Counted from the first letter of the stretch, positions 36,556 through 46,373 are shown. The stretch: 64,000 nt of DNA from Fervidobacterium nodosum Rt17-B1 (GCF_000017545.1 NC_009718.1:868001-932000); one strand, 5' to 3'. Translations and numbers: made by a program. Notes: generated from the sequence alone by a model not told the origin.

Positions 36556-37348
36556 TTTTCACAACCTCCCAAAATTTGTTAAAGTCTGTATCATAAGTAA
36601 ACTGTCCCATTTTGCCCTCCGATAATTCTTTGAAAAATAACATCTTTGCTTTTTCAAAATCAACGGTTCCACCTTTTTTTAACAATCCTCTTTTTTTACC
36701 AAATTCCTCCAAGAAAGTGTAAAAATCTTTATCAATTTCTGCCACGTTTTTGTAGATGTTAAAAGCTATCTCATATATCTCATCGTTTAAGTTCTCAACA
36801 GGTATAGAACCAATAAGCAATAGTTTCGCAGCTATTTCTTTCGAATATATCTCAGAATACAAAATACCAGGCGAATCCAATACTACGATACCATCAATGC
36901 TAACCCACTGAACTCCACGGGTAATACCAGGCTGGGAACCTGTTTTTGCCCTGTGCCTTCCTATAATTTTATTTATAATCGTAGATTTTCCAACGTTAGG
37001 AACACCAACTACCGCTAAATGTGGATTTTCTTTCTTCGAAGAACTTTTTACAAGGTTTATTATGCTCTTCCCACTCGTTTCCTTACCCATGAGCAAAACT
37101 GGAAAAGACTTTGATATCTCATTTTTCCACAAAATATTGTAATTCTTATTGGCAAGGTCAGATTTATTAAGAATAATTATCTTTTCTTTATCCCTAAAAA
37201 TATTCATCTCAAAACTTGTCGTCGTGACTGGTGCTCTTGCGTCTAGGACAAAAATAACCGTATCTATCTTCTTTAAATTTTCCTTTATCTGCCTTTTCGC
37301 TTTCTGAACATGTCCAGGGTACCATGCACTCACTTTATCGTTATCCAT
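36548..37348 (-). CDS. rbgA: Ribosome biogenesis GTPase RbgA (YlqF)
   Basis: 266 residues. Circularly permuted GTPase order: G4 LNKSD first, then G1 GVPNVGKST, a G2 threonine in PGITRG, and G3 DSPG. The N-terminal WYPGHVQKAKRQI is the typical RbgA start, and a C-terminal helical domain binds rRNA. It acts late in 50S assembly. It lies 28 bases after pyrH. Confidence 0.94.
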   Translation of the reverse strand: MDNDKVSAWYPGHVQKAKRQIKENLKKIDTVIFVLDARAPVTTTSFEMNIFRDKEKIIILNKSDLANKNYNILWKNEISKSFPVLLMGKETSGKSIINLVKSSSKKENPHLAVVGVPNVGKSTIINKIIGRHRAKTGSQPGITRGVQWVSIDGIVVLDSPGILYSEIYSKEIAAKLLLIGSIPVENLNDEIYEIAFNIYKNVAEIDKDFYTFLEEFGKKRGLLKKGGTVDFEKAKMLFFKELSEGKMGQFTYDTDFNKFWEVVKND

Positions 37349-37376
37349 TTATTTATCACTCATCCTTTGAAAACTT

Positions 37377-38081
37377 TTAAACTTTTGGAACAACAAGTGT
37401 ACCTACATTTTCACCTTTTATAGCTTTAAGAAGATTTCCGTTTTCAAAGAAATTCATAACAAGTATCTTCATATTATATCTCTTACATATAGAAAAAGCT
37501 TCTGTATCCATTATCTTTAGATTCTTTTCTATGGCTTCGTCGTAAGTTATAACGTTATATTTTTTTGCATCGCTGTATTTTTTAGGATCCTTATCATATA
37601 TACCACAGACCTTCGTACCTTTAATCAAAAGTTCTGCTTTCATCTCAACTGCCCTTAGTGCAGCACCAGTGTCTGTTGTAAAGAAAGGATTGCTTGTACC
37701 ACCCGCAAATATAACTACGTAACCTGCGTCAAAGTAAAGGTCAATATCGTCATAATTGATTAATTTAACTGAAGGTAATGTTACTATCTGCGACACAATA
37801 ACAGTCCTAATGCCAGCATTCTCAAATCTATCTTTAAGATAAAGCGCGTTTATAACAGTACCGAGCATCCCTATCTGATCAGAAATAGTTGGCCTAAGAC
37901 CCTCAAAATCCCTTCCCCTGAAAATATTCCCAGCGCCTATAACTATTCCAAGCTTTGTTCCATATTCGGATATACCCTTTATTTCCTTAATAAGATATTC
38001 AACATGCTCTTCGTTGAATCCTTTTTGATCCTCTCCGCTTAGAACTTCGCCACTTAATTTTAAGAGAACTCTTTTGTACAT
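37377..38081 (-). CDS. pyrH: UMP kinase
   Basis: 234 residues, amino-acid kinase fold: KLSGEVLSGEDQKGF at the phosphate loop, GIVIGAGNIFRG, and the UMP-binding VIFAGGTSNPFFTTDTGAALRA. It makes UDP from UMP with ATP and is the bacterial hexameric type. It starts two bases after the YhaN-like gene. The usual neighbours tsf and frr are absent. Confidence 0.96.
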   Translation of the reverse strand: MYKRVLLKLSGEVLSGEDQKGFNEEHVEYLIKEIKGISEYGTKLGIVIGAGNIFRGRDFEGLRPTISDQIGMLGTVINALYLKDRFENAGIRTVIVSQIVTLPSVKLINYDDIDLYFDAGYVVIFAGGTSNPFFTTDTGAALRAVEMKAELLIKGTKVCGIYDKDPKKYSDAKKYNVITYDEAIEKNLKIMDTEAFSICKRYNMKILVMNFFENGNLLKAIKGENVGTLVVPKV

Positions 38082-38083
38082 TA

Positions 38084-40537
38084 TTACCCCTCCAAGTATA
38101 ATACATTTGTGTTTTTATGAAAATGCTTAATTATTCTTTTATCACTCGTTAAAAGTATTATCTGTCTATAATTTGACTCCTCCTTAAGATATTCACAAAT
38201 TCTTTTGAGTCTCTCGTCATCAAAACGAATTAACGTGTTATCTATAACAAGAGGAATGTTTCCATCATAAAATGATTTGTAGAGTGCGTTCTTAATACCA
38301 AAAATTAGAAGGTCTTTAGTGGACCCACTCAGGTATTCAGAAGGATCTTTTAAATCCCCTTCAACCAATATCTTCACAGAAAGTTCCGGGGTTACAAAGA
38401 AATTCTTAGTTTGTCCAGAAACATAATTGAAAAATTTAATAAATTCATCACTGAAATTTTTGTAATAGCTTTCAACAAATTTTGAATAACTATCTTTAAG
38501 GTGTTCAAAAAGTCTTGGGATATAACTTCCTATCAAATTTATCAGTGATAACTTAAACTCTAATTCATCTTTCTTTACTAGAAGTTCAGAGAGAAGTTCT
38601 TTGTTGACACTATTTTCTTCAATTTTTTTACAAATATCTTGATACATTTGCTCAAGTTCATTGATAATCTTAATTTGATTTTCGACAGACAACTTGCATG
38701 AATGAATTTCTCTATCCAAATCTTCATTTTCAAGACTATTCTCCAAATCTTTTAGCGTGGTAATATTATCCGAAAGTTCTGACTTAAGTTTTAGATAATT
38801 TTCAAAATCGGTACGATAATTTTCTATATCTTGTTTAGAAACACCATTTGTCTTTAGTGATTCTTCAAGATGATTATGCAACAGATTAAGTTCTTTTTGT
38901 TTAGAAACATATTCGCCACGAACCTGTGTAAGCTTCCTTTCGAGAGTTTCTTTTTCATAAATAAGTTCTTGAACTTCATTAAATGTCCTTTGTAAATTCT
39001 CGACTGCGGAAACAACCATTTGAGCGTAACCATTTACATTAAACTTGGAAAGCTCTTTTATAATCTCCTGTTCTATCTCTTTCAATTCTATAATTTTCTT
39101 TTGCTTTTCAACATTCGCTGCTTTCCATTCGAGAAATTCTGAATATTTCTTCCGCAAATCCCTAATATTCTTAACACCGTATTGACTGAGCAATTTCCAA
39201 ACTTGAGGCTGCTCAGTTTGATGCATCATTAGTTCCACAAGTTTTTCCTGAAGAACCGATAGCTTTGAAATATTATTCCTAGATTTTAGTAAAAGCAAAA
39301 CAGCAAAGCCCAAAAACAAAACCGATGGCAAATACATAAATAAAGCTATTTTATTAAACAATAAACCAAGCGCTAACAACACTACGCCTGCTATACCTGA
39401 TAGTATAGATAAATCCTTTGAATATTTCGCGCTTCCCTCAAGTTTTTCTATTTGATTTTGAATGTCTATTTTTTCTTTCTCGATAGCATTTTTTATTTCT
39501 TGATATTTTTGTTCTTCATCTTCAGCACGTTCAATTATAGATGGATCCTGAATAAAGATATGCCAAAGAGGTTCTTCTTCTTCAGTTTGACTAATTCCCT
39601 CACCATACATCTTTGAAAGTAGAGAAAGATGTTTTAACCTCAAACTTATGCTTTCTAAATCCTTTTCAGACGTTGCTCCTAACAATTTAAGCTTTGAATT
39701 TATCTCATTGTCTTTGGTATTAATAATCTCTACAAGAGATTTTTCCTCTTCTTCCAATTTATCAATTTCTTCTTTCACATTATCTATTTTTTTAATTAAT
39801 CCATAGATTTCGAACACAACATTCTGATCTATACGTTCCACCCAAGACAATTTTGAAAGTTTCGATTTTATTTCATCGATTTTCATCTGAACTTTGGTTA
39901 TTTCGTTTTTCAATTCTTCTTTTTTCTTTTTTCTTAGATTTTCTAACTCAACTTGCAAGTTTTCCAGTTCGTCACGTGCTTTTTCTAAACGTTTTGAAAT
40001 ATCATTCTTCTTTAAATATAGTTTATTTCTAACAACTATAATTGATTTTAATTTTTCAATTTCCTCTTTTACGCCATTCAAATCAGAGGAAATTTTATTT
40101 ACACACTTATCTATTTGAAATTCTTCAAGGCCTTTCATGACCCCTTTTATAATTCTTCCCATCTCGGTTTTCTCGCTCTTTTTCTTAAGAGAACTTTCGA
40201 TTATACTTTTATCTATTTTCAAACTCTCAAGTTCATCGTCTTCCATAAGGAAAGCTATACTCTCCAGAAAATTTTTATCTTGCTTTTCCTCCGAACTTTC
40301 GCCAAAGATAAATGTTCCATCTGAAGTTTCCAAAAATCCACCAAATTCTTCACCGTTCCAAGGTTTATATTTAAGTGCCTCGTTGCTTGGATTAGAAAGT
40401 GTGTAAAGTATAAATCTGGCAAGCGTAGTCTTGCCACTCTCATTTGGACCAAATACTATATTCATTCCTGGCGTAAAATTAAATTGCCTATCTATTAGCT
40501 TGCCAAATCCATTTATCTTAGCTTTTTTTAGAAACAT
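38084..40537 (-). CDS. YhaN/SMC-like AAA ATPase with mid-protein membrane hairpin
   Basis: 817 residues. Walker A is GPNESGKTT (30-38). Long coiled coils on either side surround two adjacent hydrophobic helices (about 372-415, LSGIAGVVLLALGLLF and LPSVLFLGFAVLLLL), as in YhaN. The C-terminal half of the nucleotide site has the signature YLSGSTKDLLIFGI and a D-loop region PLVIDNTLIRFDDERL, with the Walker B acid being Asp in VIDN. YhaN usually pairs with the metallophosphoesterase YhaO; none is adjacent. Its start overlaps an unrecognised gene by ten bases. Confidence 0.85.
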   Translation of the reverse strand: MFLKKAKINGFGKLIDRQFNFTPGMNIVFGPNESGKTTLARFILYTLSNPSNEALKYKPWNGEEFGGFLETSDGTFIFGESSEEKQDKNFLESIAFLMEDDELESLKIDKSIIESSLKKKSEKTEMGRIIKGVMKGLEEFQIDKCVNKISSDLNGVKEEIEKLKSIIVVRNKLYLKKNDISKRLEKARDELENLQVELENLRKKKKEELKNEITKVQMKIDEIKSKLSKLSWVERIDQNVVFEIYGLIKKIDNVKEEIDKLEEEEKSLVEIINTKDNEINSKLKLLGATSEKDLESISLRLKHLSLLSKMYGEGISQTEEEEPLWHIFIQDPSIIERAEDEEQKYQEIKNAIEKEKIDIQNQIEKLEGSAKYSKDLSILSGIAGVVLLALGLLFNKIALFMYLPSVLFLGFAVLLLLKSRNNISKLSVLQEKLVELMMHQTEQPQVWKLLSQYGVKNIRDLRKKYSEFLEWKAANVEKQKKIIELKEIEQEIIKELSKFNVNGYAQMVVSAVENLQRTFNEVQELIYEKETLERKLTQVRGEYVSKQKELNLLHNHLEESLKTNGVSKQDIENYRTDFENYLKLKSELSDNITTLKDLENSLENEDLDREIHSCKLSVENQIKIINELEQMYQDICKKIEENSVNKELLSELLVKKDELEFKLSLINLIGSYIPRLFEHLKDSYSKFVESYYKNFSDEFIKFFNYVSGQTKNFFVTPELSVKILVEGDLKDPSEYLSGSTKDLLIFGIKNALYKSFYDGNIPLVIDNTLIRFDDERLKRICEYLKEESNYRQIILLTSDKRIIKHFHKNTNVLYLEG

Positions 40538-41076
40538 AACTCTTCACCTCTAATAAGTTTCAAAACTACGTACTTTTCAGCAATAGTATTAAGATTGCTT
40601 GTAATATTAGATTCAGCAAAGTTTCTCGGTTTTACATCAACAACATAACTAAGTGTATTTTCTCCCATATCTTCAGTTAAGAAATTTTCAATTAAGTAGA
40701 AACAATTCGTGTAGTCACACTTTAGATTACTTGCCGTCAATAGCCTATAAAGACCTATAGTTTCAGCATTATCCAATTTTTGGACTACACCATCCACCCT
40801 AATTTCTGGAACATTGTTTACAGGCGAAGAGTTGAAATCTAGGTCTATTTCCTCATAAACAACTTCAAATTCGTGAAAAAAACCTTCCAAGACCTCCTCA
40901 AGGTCTTCAATAAGTCCAAATTCACCTAATGCGTTGTAAAAAACAAACTTCGCATCGGTAAATGTTTTAGAAAGGTGTGCAAGTAAATTTACCTTACACC
41001 TAAAAATATTATCTCTAAACTTTTCAAAACCGCTGTAGTGTTCATACAAAGCCAGATTATTTACTTCTACGATCAC
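40528..41076 (-). CDS. Unrecognised gene coupled to the YhaN-like ATPase
   Basis: 182 residues from a GTG at 41076 with GGGGGA about eight bases upstream. The protein is acidic in the middle (EDLEEVLEGFFHEFEVVYEEIDLDF) with a possible beta-rich second half (GENTLSYVVDVKPRNF). It has no D-x-H, GNHE or GHxH motifs, so it is not a metallophosphoesterase. Three cysteines at 28, 125 and 131 do not form a known site, and another lies next to the C-terminus. The overlap with the ATPase start suggests the two proteins act together. I do not recognise a family. Confidence 0.7.
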   Translation of the reverse strand: MIVEVNNLALYEHYSGFEKFRDNIFRCKVNLLAHLSKTFTDAKFVFYNALGEFGLIEDLEEVLEGFFHEFEVVYEEIDLDFNSSPVNNVPEIRVDGVVQKLDNAETIGLYRLLTASNLKCDYTNCFYLIENFLTEDMGENTLSYVVDVKPRNFAESNITSNLNTIAEKYVVLKLIRGEELCF

Positions 41077-41110
41077 CTAAGATTCCCCCTAATTACAAAA
41101 TTTGTAAAAT

Positions 41111-42349
41111 TTATAAAATTTCAGCGGCTATTGTTGCCAATTCAGATCTTTCGCCTTTACTTAGTATAATATGGCATGATATTTTTTGCCCACGGAATTT
41201 TGAAGCTGCATGGACAAGACCATTGCTACTTTCGTCAAGATATGGTGTATCTATCTGATATGGATCACCTGTTAAAACGACTTTTGTTCCTTCGCCAGCT
41301 CTTGTAAGTATCGTTTTTACTTCAAGAGGCGTTAGATTTTGAGCTTCGTCAATTATTATATACTGTCTCGGAATGGAACGCCCTCTTATGTAAGTCAAAG
41401 CTTCCAATTCGATTATTTCCTTCTTCATTATCTCTTTGAAACTAAGATTATTTAATCTACATAGATACTCCAAATTATCCATAATACCGCCCATCCATGG
41501 AGAAATCTTCTCTTCAAGCGCTCCGGGTAGATAACCAATATCCTTTCCACCCATTGGCACCAATGGTCTTGCTACAACGATATTATCATACACCCCTTCT
41601 TGTAATGTCTTTTGCAAAGCAGCAGCTAATGCTAAGAAAGTCTTACCGGTACCTGCTATACCTATCAGAGAAACCACCTTAATATCATCATTTAAAAGTG
41701 CATCAAGGCTGAATAGTTGTTCTTTATTCCTTGGACTAACGTTAAAAACTTTAATTTTTGGATTAACCTCAACAAAATTCTCTCCATCAAATCTATAATA
41801 ACCATTCTCGCATTCAATATATTCGTTTGGAAAAATTTTACTCGTATCAACACCCTTAAGATTTTTAACGGTAATATAACCAGGCGGCAGTAAAGAAAGG
41901 TCATTTTTGTCAGTGAGATAATCTTCGGCAGGTATTCCCAAAGCAGCAGCTTTAATTCTTAAACTTATATCCTTTGAAACTATAATTGTTGGTTCCGGTC
42001 GATGACTTTTCAGATACATAGAATATGCGATTATCCAATTATCAACATATTTTTCAAAAAGGAATTTTACTTGATGCTTATCAAAGTCAGACTCGTTTAA
42101 CACAGGTATCGTTAAAGTCCCACCACTCCTAAGTTTTACTCCTTGGTGTATATCGCCAGTTTTTCTTACTTCATCGAGTACACGTATCGCCAATCTAGCA
42201 TTTTTACCAACTCTTCCTTGTTCTCTCTTAAGCTTATCTAATTCTTCAATCACAGGGAGCGGTATAAATATATTGTTATCTTCGAATGAATATATAGCTT
42301 CTGGATCATGTATAAGAACATTTGTATCAAGTATAAAATTTTTAACCAT
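41111..42349 (-). CDS. PIN-PhoH fusion ATPase
   Basis: 412 residues from the ATG at 42349 with GGGAG ten bases upstream; a longer frame upstream overlaps the exonuclease gene. An N-terminal PIN domain (1-130; FILDTNVLIHDP, DNWIIAY, VSKDISLR with acidic residues) is joined to a C-terminal PhoH P-loop domain (Walker A GIAGTGKTF, RPLVPMGGKDIGYLPG, Walker B IIDEAQNL). The PIN fold is a metal-dependent RNase, and PhoH resembles an SF1-type helicase core. Such YlaK-like proteins are thought to act on RNA. Confidence 0.92.
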   Translation of the reverse strand: MVKNFILDTNVLIHDPEAIYSFEDNNIFIPLPVIEELDKLKREQGRVGKNARLAIRVLDEVRKTGDIHQGVKLRSGGTLTIPVLNESDFDKHQVKFLFEKYVDNWIIAYSMYLKSHRPEPTIIVSKDISLRIKAAALGIPAEDYLTDKNDLSLLPPGYITVKNLKGVDTSKIFPNEYIECENGYYRFDGENFVEVNPKIKVFNVSPRNKEQLFSLDALLNDDIKVVSLIGIAGTGKTFLALAAALQKTLQEGVYDNIVVARPLVPMGGKDIGYLPGALEEKISPWMGGIMDNLEYLCRLNNLSFKEIMKKEIIELEALTYIRGRSIPRQYIIIDEAQNLTPLEVKTILTRAGEGTKVVLTGDPYQIDTPYLDESSNGLVHAASKFRGQKISCHIILSKGERSELATIAAEIL

Positions 42350-42353
42350 TTTA

Positions 42354-42920
42354 TCAATACTCCCTTCCCATCCAACGTTTGAGGAACTCATGGATAACTT
42401 CCCAACCCAACATATCGAAAAACCTAATAAAAACATTTGCGGTTACAAAAGCGTCGTCGTAAGCTCTATGAGTAACTTTGTGTGATATTTTCATCTCTTG
42501 AGCTAGGCTCTCAAGTTTTCTTCTCCTACCGTAAACCGCCTTTGATATATCAAGAGTATCGATATAATACACATCTAATGGCAATTGCCCAACTTCCTTT
42601 GCCGCATAATCAAGAAAAGTTAAATCAAACTTAGCATTATGAAAGACCATAATAGTATCTTTAGAATATTTCCTAACAACAGAAATTATTTCATCAAGCT
42701 CTGGCGCATTTTCAATATCTGAGTTACTTATCTTGTGAACACTTTGAGCATATGCTTGGATGTTAACTTTTGGGTTAACTAAGGAAGTATAAATCCATTC
42801 TTTAACAATTTTCCCTTTATAGATTGGTATTATCGCGATTTCAATGATTCTATCGCCCATTGAAGGGTCAATACCAGTGGTCTCTATATCAACACAACAA
42901 TAAACATTCTCGTCCCACAT
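42354..42920 (-). CDS. DnaQ-like 3'-5' exonuclease
   Basis: 188 residues. DEDDh exonuclease motifs are complete: Exo I VDIETTGIDP (Asp11, Glu13), Exo II FHNAKFDLTFL, Exo III HRAYDDA with the His and Asp. It resembles the proofreading epsilon subunit or a stand-alone RNase T-like enzyme; which it is cannot be told from sequence. First gene of the minus-strand run, four bases from the PIN-PhoH start. Confidence 0.9.
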   Translation of the reverse strand: MWDENVYCCVDIETTGIDPSMGDRIIEIAIIPIYKGKIVKEWIYTSLVNPKVNIQAYAQSVHKISNSDIENAPELDEIISVVRKYSKDTIMVFHNAKFDLTFLDYAAKEVGQLPLDVYYIDTLDISKAVYGRRRKLESLAQEMKISHKVTHRAYDDAFVTANVFIRFFDMLGWEVIHEFLKRWMGREY

Positions 42921-43004
42921 GTACGATGTTCCTTTCTTAGATATTATAACATTTTTGAATGTTATACTGAGACAAATCGCTACAATTAATATTACTATAT
43001 ATTA

Positions 43005-44015
43005 CTATGTGATAAGCTCTTCGCCTCCGCCACGGGAGATAACGATTTCTCCAGCTTCTTCTAGCCTTCTTATTATATTTATTATCTTCTGCTGAGCTTC
43101 CTCGACATCTTTAACTCTCACAGGTCCCATAAATTCCATTTCGTCTTTGAGTAACTGTTGGGCACGCTTTGACATATTGTTGAGAATCTTTTGCTTTAGC
43201 TCTTCTGATGCACCTTTAAGTGCAACCGCCAAATCTTGCATGTTGACTTCTCTAAGGACAAGCTGTACAGCTCTATCATCAATTTTTAGGATATCTTCAA
43301 AGACAAACATTCTCCTTCTAATTTCTTCTGCAAGTTCCGGTGATTCATAAGTAAGGCGCTCCATAATCGTCTTTTCAGTTGAACGATCCAAACTGTTCAT
43401 AATTTCAGCAGCTGTTTCAAGTCCACCAACTGCACTCATTGTCTGTGTTGCAACTCCAGCGAATTTCTTTTCAAGCAATTTTTCAACTTCTTTTACGACA
43501 TCCGGAGAAGCACGTTCAAGTAGTGATATTCTCTTTATAACTTCGATTTGTAAGTTTTCAGGTAATGCTCCGAGAACTTGTGCAGCCGTTCTTGGATCAA
43601 GAAAGCTAAGCACCAACGCTATTGTCTGTGGGTGCTCAGATTGAAGGAAGTTCACTATTTGAACAACATCAGCTGTCCTCATGAATTCGAAAGGTTTTAC
43701 AGCAAGGTTCGATACCAATCTTTCGATAATTTGCATAGCCTTTTCTGGTCCAAACGCTTTTATAAGCATCTCTTTTGCGTAGTCTATGCCACCTGTAATT
43801 AAAAGTTCACGTGCCTTAGTAAGATTTTGAAATTCTTCTAAGACTATTTTTCTTTCTTCGTTACTCACCTTACCAAGATTCGCTATTTCTATTGTCAATG
43901 CTTCAACTTCCGAATCTTCGAGGTTTTTAAGAACCTTTGCAGCCCTCTCAGGTCCCATAGTTACAAGCAATATCGCCGCTTTTCTTCTTCCATTAAGTGT
44001 TTTTCTTTCGGCCAT
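43005..44015 (-). CDS. fliG: Flagellar motor switch protein FliG
   Basis: 336 residues, full length. The N-terminal domain starts RRKAAILLVTMGPERAAKVL, the middle domain has the EHPQTIALVLSFL motif, and the C-terminal domain carries the torque charges region (RRRMFVFEDILKIDDRAVQLVLREV). It forms the rotor ring that contacts MotA. It follows fliF by 42 bases with GGAAGGAAG before the ATG. fliH, fliI and fliM are not adjacent. Confidence 0.97.
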   Translation of the reverse strand: MAERKTLNGRRKAAILLVTMGPERAAKVLKNLEDSEVEALTIEIANLGKVSNEERKIVLEEFQNLTKARELLITGGIDYAKEMLIKAFGPEKAMQIIERLVSNLAVKPFEFMRTADVVQIVNFLQSEHPQTIALVLSFLDPRTAAQVLGALPENLQIEVIKRISLLERASPDVVKEVEKLLEKKFAGVATQTMSAVGGLETAAEIMNSLDRSTEKTIMERLTYESPELAEEIRRRMFVFEDILKIDDRAVQLVLREVNMQDLAVALKGASEELKQKILNNMSKRAQQLLKDEMEFMGPVRVKDVEEAQQKIINIIRRLEEAGEIVISRGGGEELIT

Positions 44016-44057
44016 AATCTCTTCCTTCCTTCAAATGCTCACTTAATCAATTTCTCT

Positions 44058-45665
44058 TCATTTCTCGCTTATCCATACCTTTAGCACGGTAGCAACTTCT
44101 TCTGGAGAAGCTTCGGAAACCTGTTGTAAGTATTCTTTGAGTTGCTCAAGTATAGCCTCTTCCTCTCCGCCTGGTTGTACCTCTTCTGCTTGTTCAATGG
44201 CTTCCAATGCTCGTTGTGCTTCTTCTTGTAACAATTTGTACCTTTCTTGAATCATCTTCCTTGCTTTTATTTTTCTAAATTGAATAAGACCAAGGTAAGA
44301 AGCGAAGAATATAAGTATAGAAGCAAGTAATACCAATATCAACCTTGTTCTAAGTTTTTGTATTTCAGTAGTAGTTTGCAATTCTTTATAAAACTGCTCC
44401 TGAATTTCTCTACTAAATGGCAAAAATGCAACAGCATAAGTTACGCTACCGTTTGGAGTATTAGCTGATATACTCTTTTCGATGATGGTTTTAATGTAAT
44501 TTTGCACTTCATCCTTTGAGGTCCTTTCAAGAACAGTGGAAGATGAATCTATAACAACAGATACCGTTATATTTTCTATTTCTCCTTCAGTATTTTTAAC
44601 AATGTTCTCAATAACTTGATTAAGTTCGTAATTAACTATCTCATGGCTTTTTTGATAGGTAGTTACTCCTGTTCCTTCAGTTGATTCGTAAGTTGTTGGT
44701 GGAATATTAGACTCTGTACCAACGGGGCCGCCAGCTCCTTGACTTGTTGTAGAATACTCAGATTCCGTTTCTTTACTCCTTACCAATCCCTCTTTTTTAT
44801 TTGGAGCAGTGTATGTGGTTATCTGTTTTTCAACTTTTTCCCAATTTAATTTAACGTCTGGTATAACTTCCACTCTACCTGGCCCAAAAATATTTTCAAG
44901 TGGAACTTTTATCTTTTGCTTATAATAATTTTCAAGGTTAACTTTAAGTTCCATTTTTGTGGAGGCAAGCGCAGTTGATTGATCCAAATTCAACATAGCG
45001 GTTAGGTCTTGTCCCGTTTGATCGATAATCTTTATGTTTTCAGTCTTTATCCCTTCAACAGCTCCCTGGATCAATGAAACAATACCCTTTACTTGTTCTT
45101 TACTTAGACTTTGACCGGGATCCATAACAACCATAACCGAAGCTCTCGGCTCCGACATTTCACCACGTACATAGTAAGTATATTTCGGAAGTGTAAGTAC
45201 AACCCTTGAACTTTGTACACCTTTTATCGTTGAAATAGTTCTTTCTAATTCACCTTGAAGTGCTATTTGATATCTGACCTGCTTATCAAAACTTGTTGCA
45301 CCAAGTGAAGTCTGATCAAGAATTTCAAATCCTCTTGAAGAACCAGAAAGAATTCCAGTAGAAGCCAATCTCATTCTAACTTCGTAAACGTTATAACTCG
45401 ATGGGATCAATATCCTGTTACCAGCTTCAACTTTGTAGGGTATTCCCAATGTTTCAAGTTGTTGTATAACACTTCCAGCATCTTGTTCAGTTCGCGTTGT
45501 CAAAAGCAAAACATACTTTGGTGCATTTACAATGGCAAGAAGAATTATAGCCAAAATCACAGATGCTATTATCATTATAATCACTAATTTTTGTCCTTTT
45601 TGCAAAGCTTTCCATTTTTCAGGAAACTTTGCAAACCAATCTACAAATTTCCTAAACCAATCCAC
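44058..45665 (-). CDS. fliF: Flagellar MS-ring protein FliF
   Basis: 535 residues, GTG start with GGGGTGA seven bases upstream. A first membrane helix (about 29-48), two ring-building motifs, a poorly conserved Thr/Ser/Gly-rich stretch (295-335), and a second helix near 440-460 before the cytoplasmic tail that binds FliG. FliF builds the MS ring in the inner membrane and starts flagellar assembly. Directly upstream of fliG. Confidence 0.96.
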   Translation of the reverse strand: MDWFRKFVDWFAKFPEKWKALQKGQKLVIIMIIASVILAIILLAIVNAPKYVLLLTTRTEQDAGSVIQQLETLGIPYKVEAGNRILIPSSYNVYEVRMRLASTGILSGSSRGFEILDQTSLGATSFDKQVRYQIALQGELERTISTIKGVQSSRVVLTLPKYTYYVRGEMSEPRASVMVVMDPGQSLSKEQVKGIVSLIQGAVEGIKTENIKIIDQTGQDLTAMLNLDQSTALASTKMELKVNLENYYKQKIKVPLENIFGPGRVEVIPDVKLNWEKVEKQITTYTAPNKKEGLVRSKETESEYSTTSQGAGGPVGTESNIPPTTYESTEGTGVTTYQKSHEIVNYELNQVIENIVKNTEGEIENITVSVVIDSSSTVLERTSKDEVQNYIKTIIEKSISANTPNGSVTYAVAFLPFSREIQEQFYKELQTTTEIQKLRTRLILVLLASILIFFASYLGLIQFRKIKARKMIQERYKLLQEEAQRALEAIEQAEEVQPGGEEEAILEQLKEYLQQVSEASPEEVATVLKVWISEK

Positions 45666-45723
45666 ATCAATTCACCCCAAATTGCAATAGTTTGATAAAA
45701 TCAGCAAAAGGGCTCACTTAAAA

Positions 45724-45732
45724 ATTATACCA
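45724..45732 (-). promoter_or_regulatory. Predicted extended -10 promoter for fliF-fliG
   Basis: On the minus strand TGGTATAAT gives an extended -10 (TGnTATAAT) about 60 bases before the fliF start. No good -35 is seen. It is divergent from the yceD promoter. Confidence 0.5.
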
Positions 45733-45774
45733 TACAAATATACAAAAATTTACACTATATTAATTTTTTGTAAG

Positions 45775-45802
45775 TTAACATTTTTCGAAAAAGTACTATA
45801 AT
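45775..45802 (+). promoter_or_regulatory. Predicted promoter for yceD-rpmF-plsX
   Basis: TTAACA (45775-45780) and TATAAT (45797-45802) are 16 bases apart; a second TATAAT overlaps at 45803-45808. Confidence 0.6.
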
Positions 45803-45831
45803 TATAATACCAAAGTCCCGAGGTGATTGCA

Positions 45832-46371
45832 ATGTGGAAAATTAGCGTTAAGGAATTAATTAATGAAAAAAGGAAAATCATAGAAGATATTTATGCAATT
45901 GATGAGATAGAATTGCATACAGGAACTTACAAGGTTGTTAATGGTGGCTTCAAAGTAAAATTAGTACTTACTTACGCCGATAATAAAATACTACTTGGTG
46001 GATACGCAAGAGGATACGTAGAACGTCCATGTGACAGGTGTTTAAAAATTTCAGAAATGTACATTGACGGAATCGTCGAAGCAGTGTATACTTTTGAGAA
46101 GAAAATTACTCACAAAACAGAAGAGCTTAAAGATTTATCGAATGAAATATTGATTACAGATGATATAATAGACCTTGAGGAAAGAATAATTGAAGGAATA
46201 GTTAGCAGTGCACCAGATGTTTTTGTATGTAGTGAAGACTGCAAAGGTTTGTGCCCATATTGTGGTGCGGACTTAAATGAAGAGCCTGACCATAAATGTG
46301 ATAAAATGGAAGAGAAAATTGATCCAAGATTCGAAATATTACTTAAAATCAAGCATACACAGGAGGGATAA
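45832..46371 (+). CDS. yceD: YceD/DUF177 family protein
   Basis: 179 residues from the ATG at 45832 with GAGGTG six bases upstream; a GTG nine bases earlier overlaps that site. The DUF177 pattern is shown by ERPCDRCLKIS in the middle and the later CSEDCKGLCPYCGADLNE, with four-cysteine spacing suggestive of zinc. In plants and bacteria this family takes part in 23S rRNA processing. The neighbours rpmF and plsX are the conserved ones. Confidence 0.92.
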   Translation: MWKISVKELINEKRKIIEDIYAIDEIELHTGTYKVVNGGFKVKLVLTYADNKILLGGYARGYVERPCDRCLKISEMYIDGIVEAVYTFEKKITHKTEELKDLSNEILITDDIIDLEERIIEGIVSSAPDVFVCSEDCKGLCPYCGADLNEEPDHKCDKMEEKIDPRFEILLKIKHTQEG

Positions 46372-46373
46372 CT

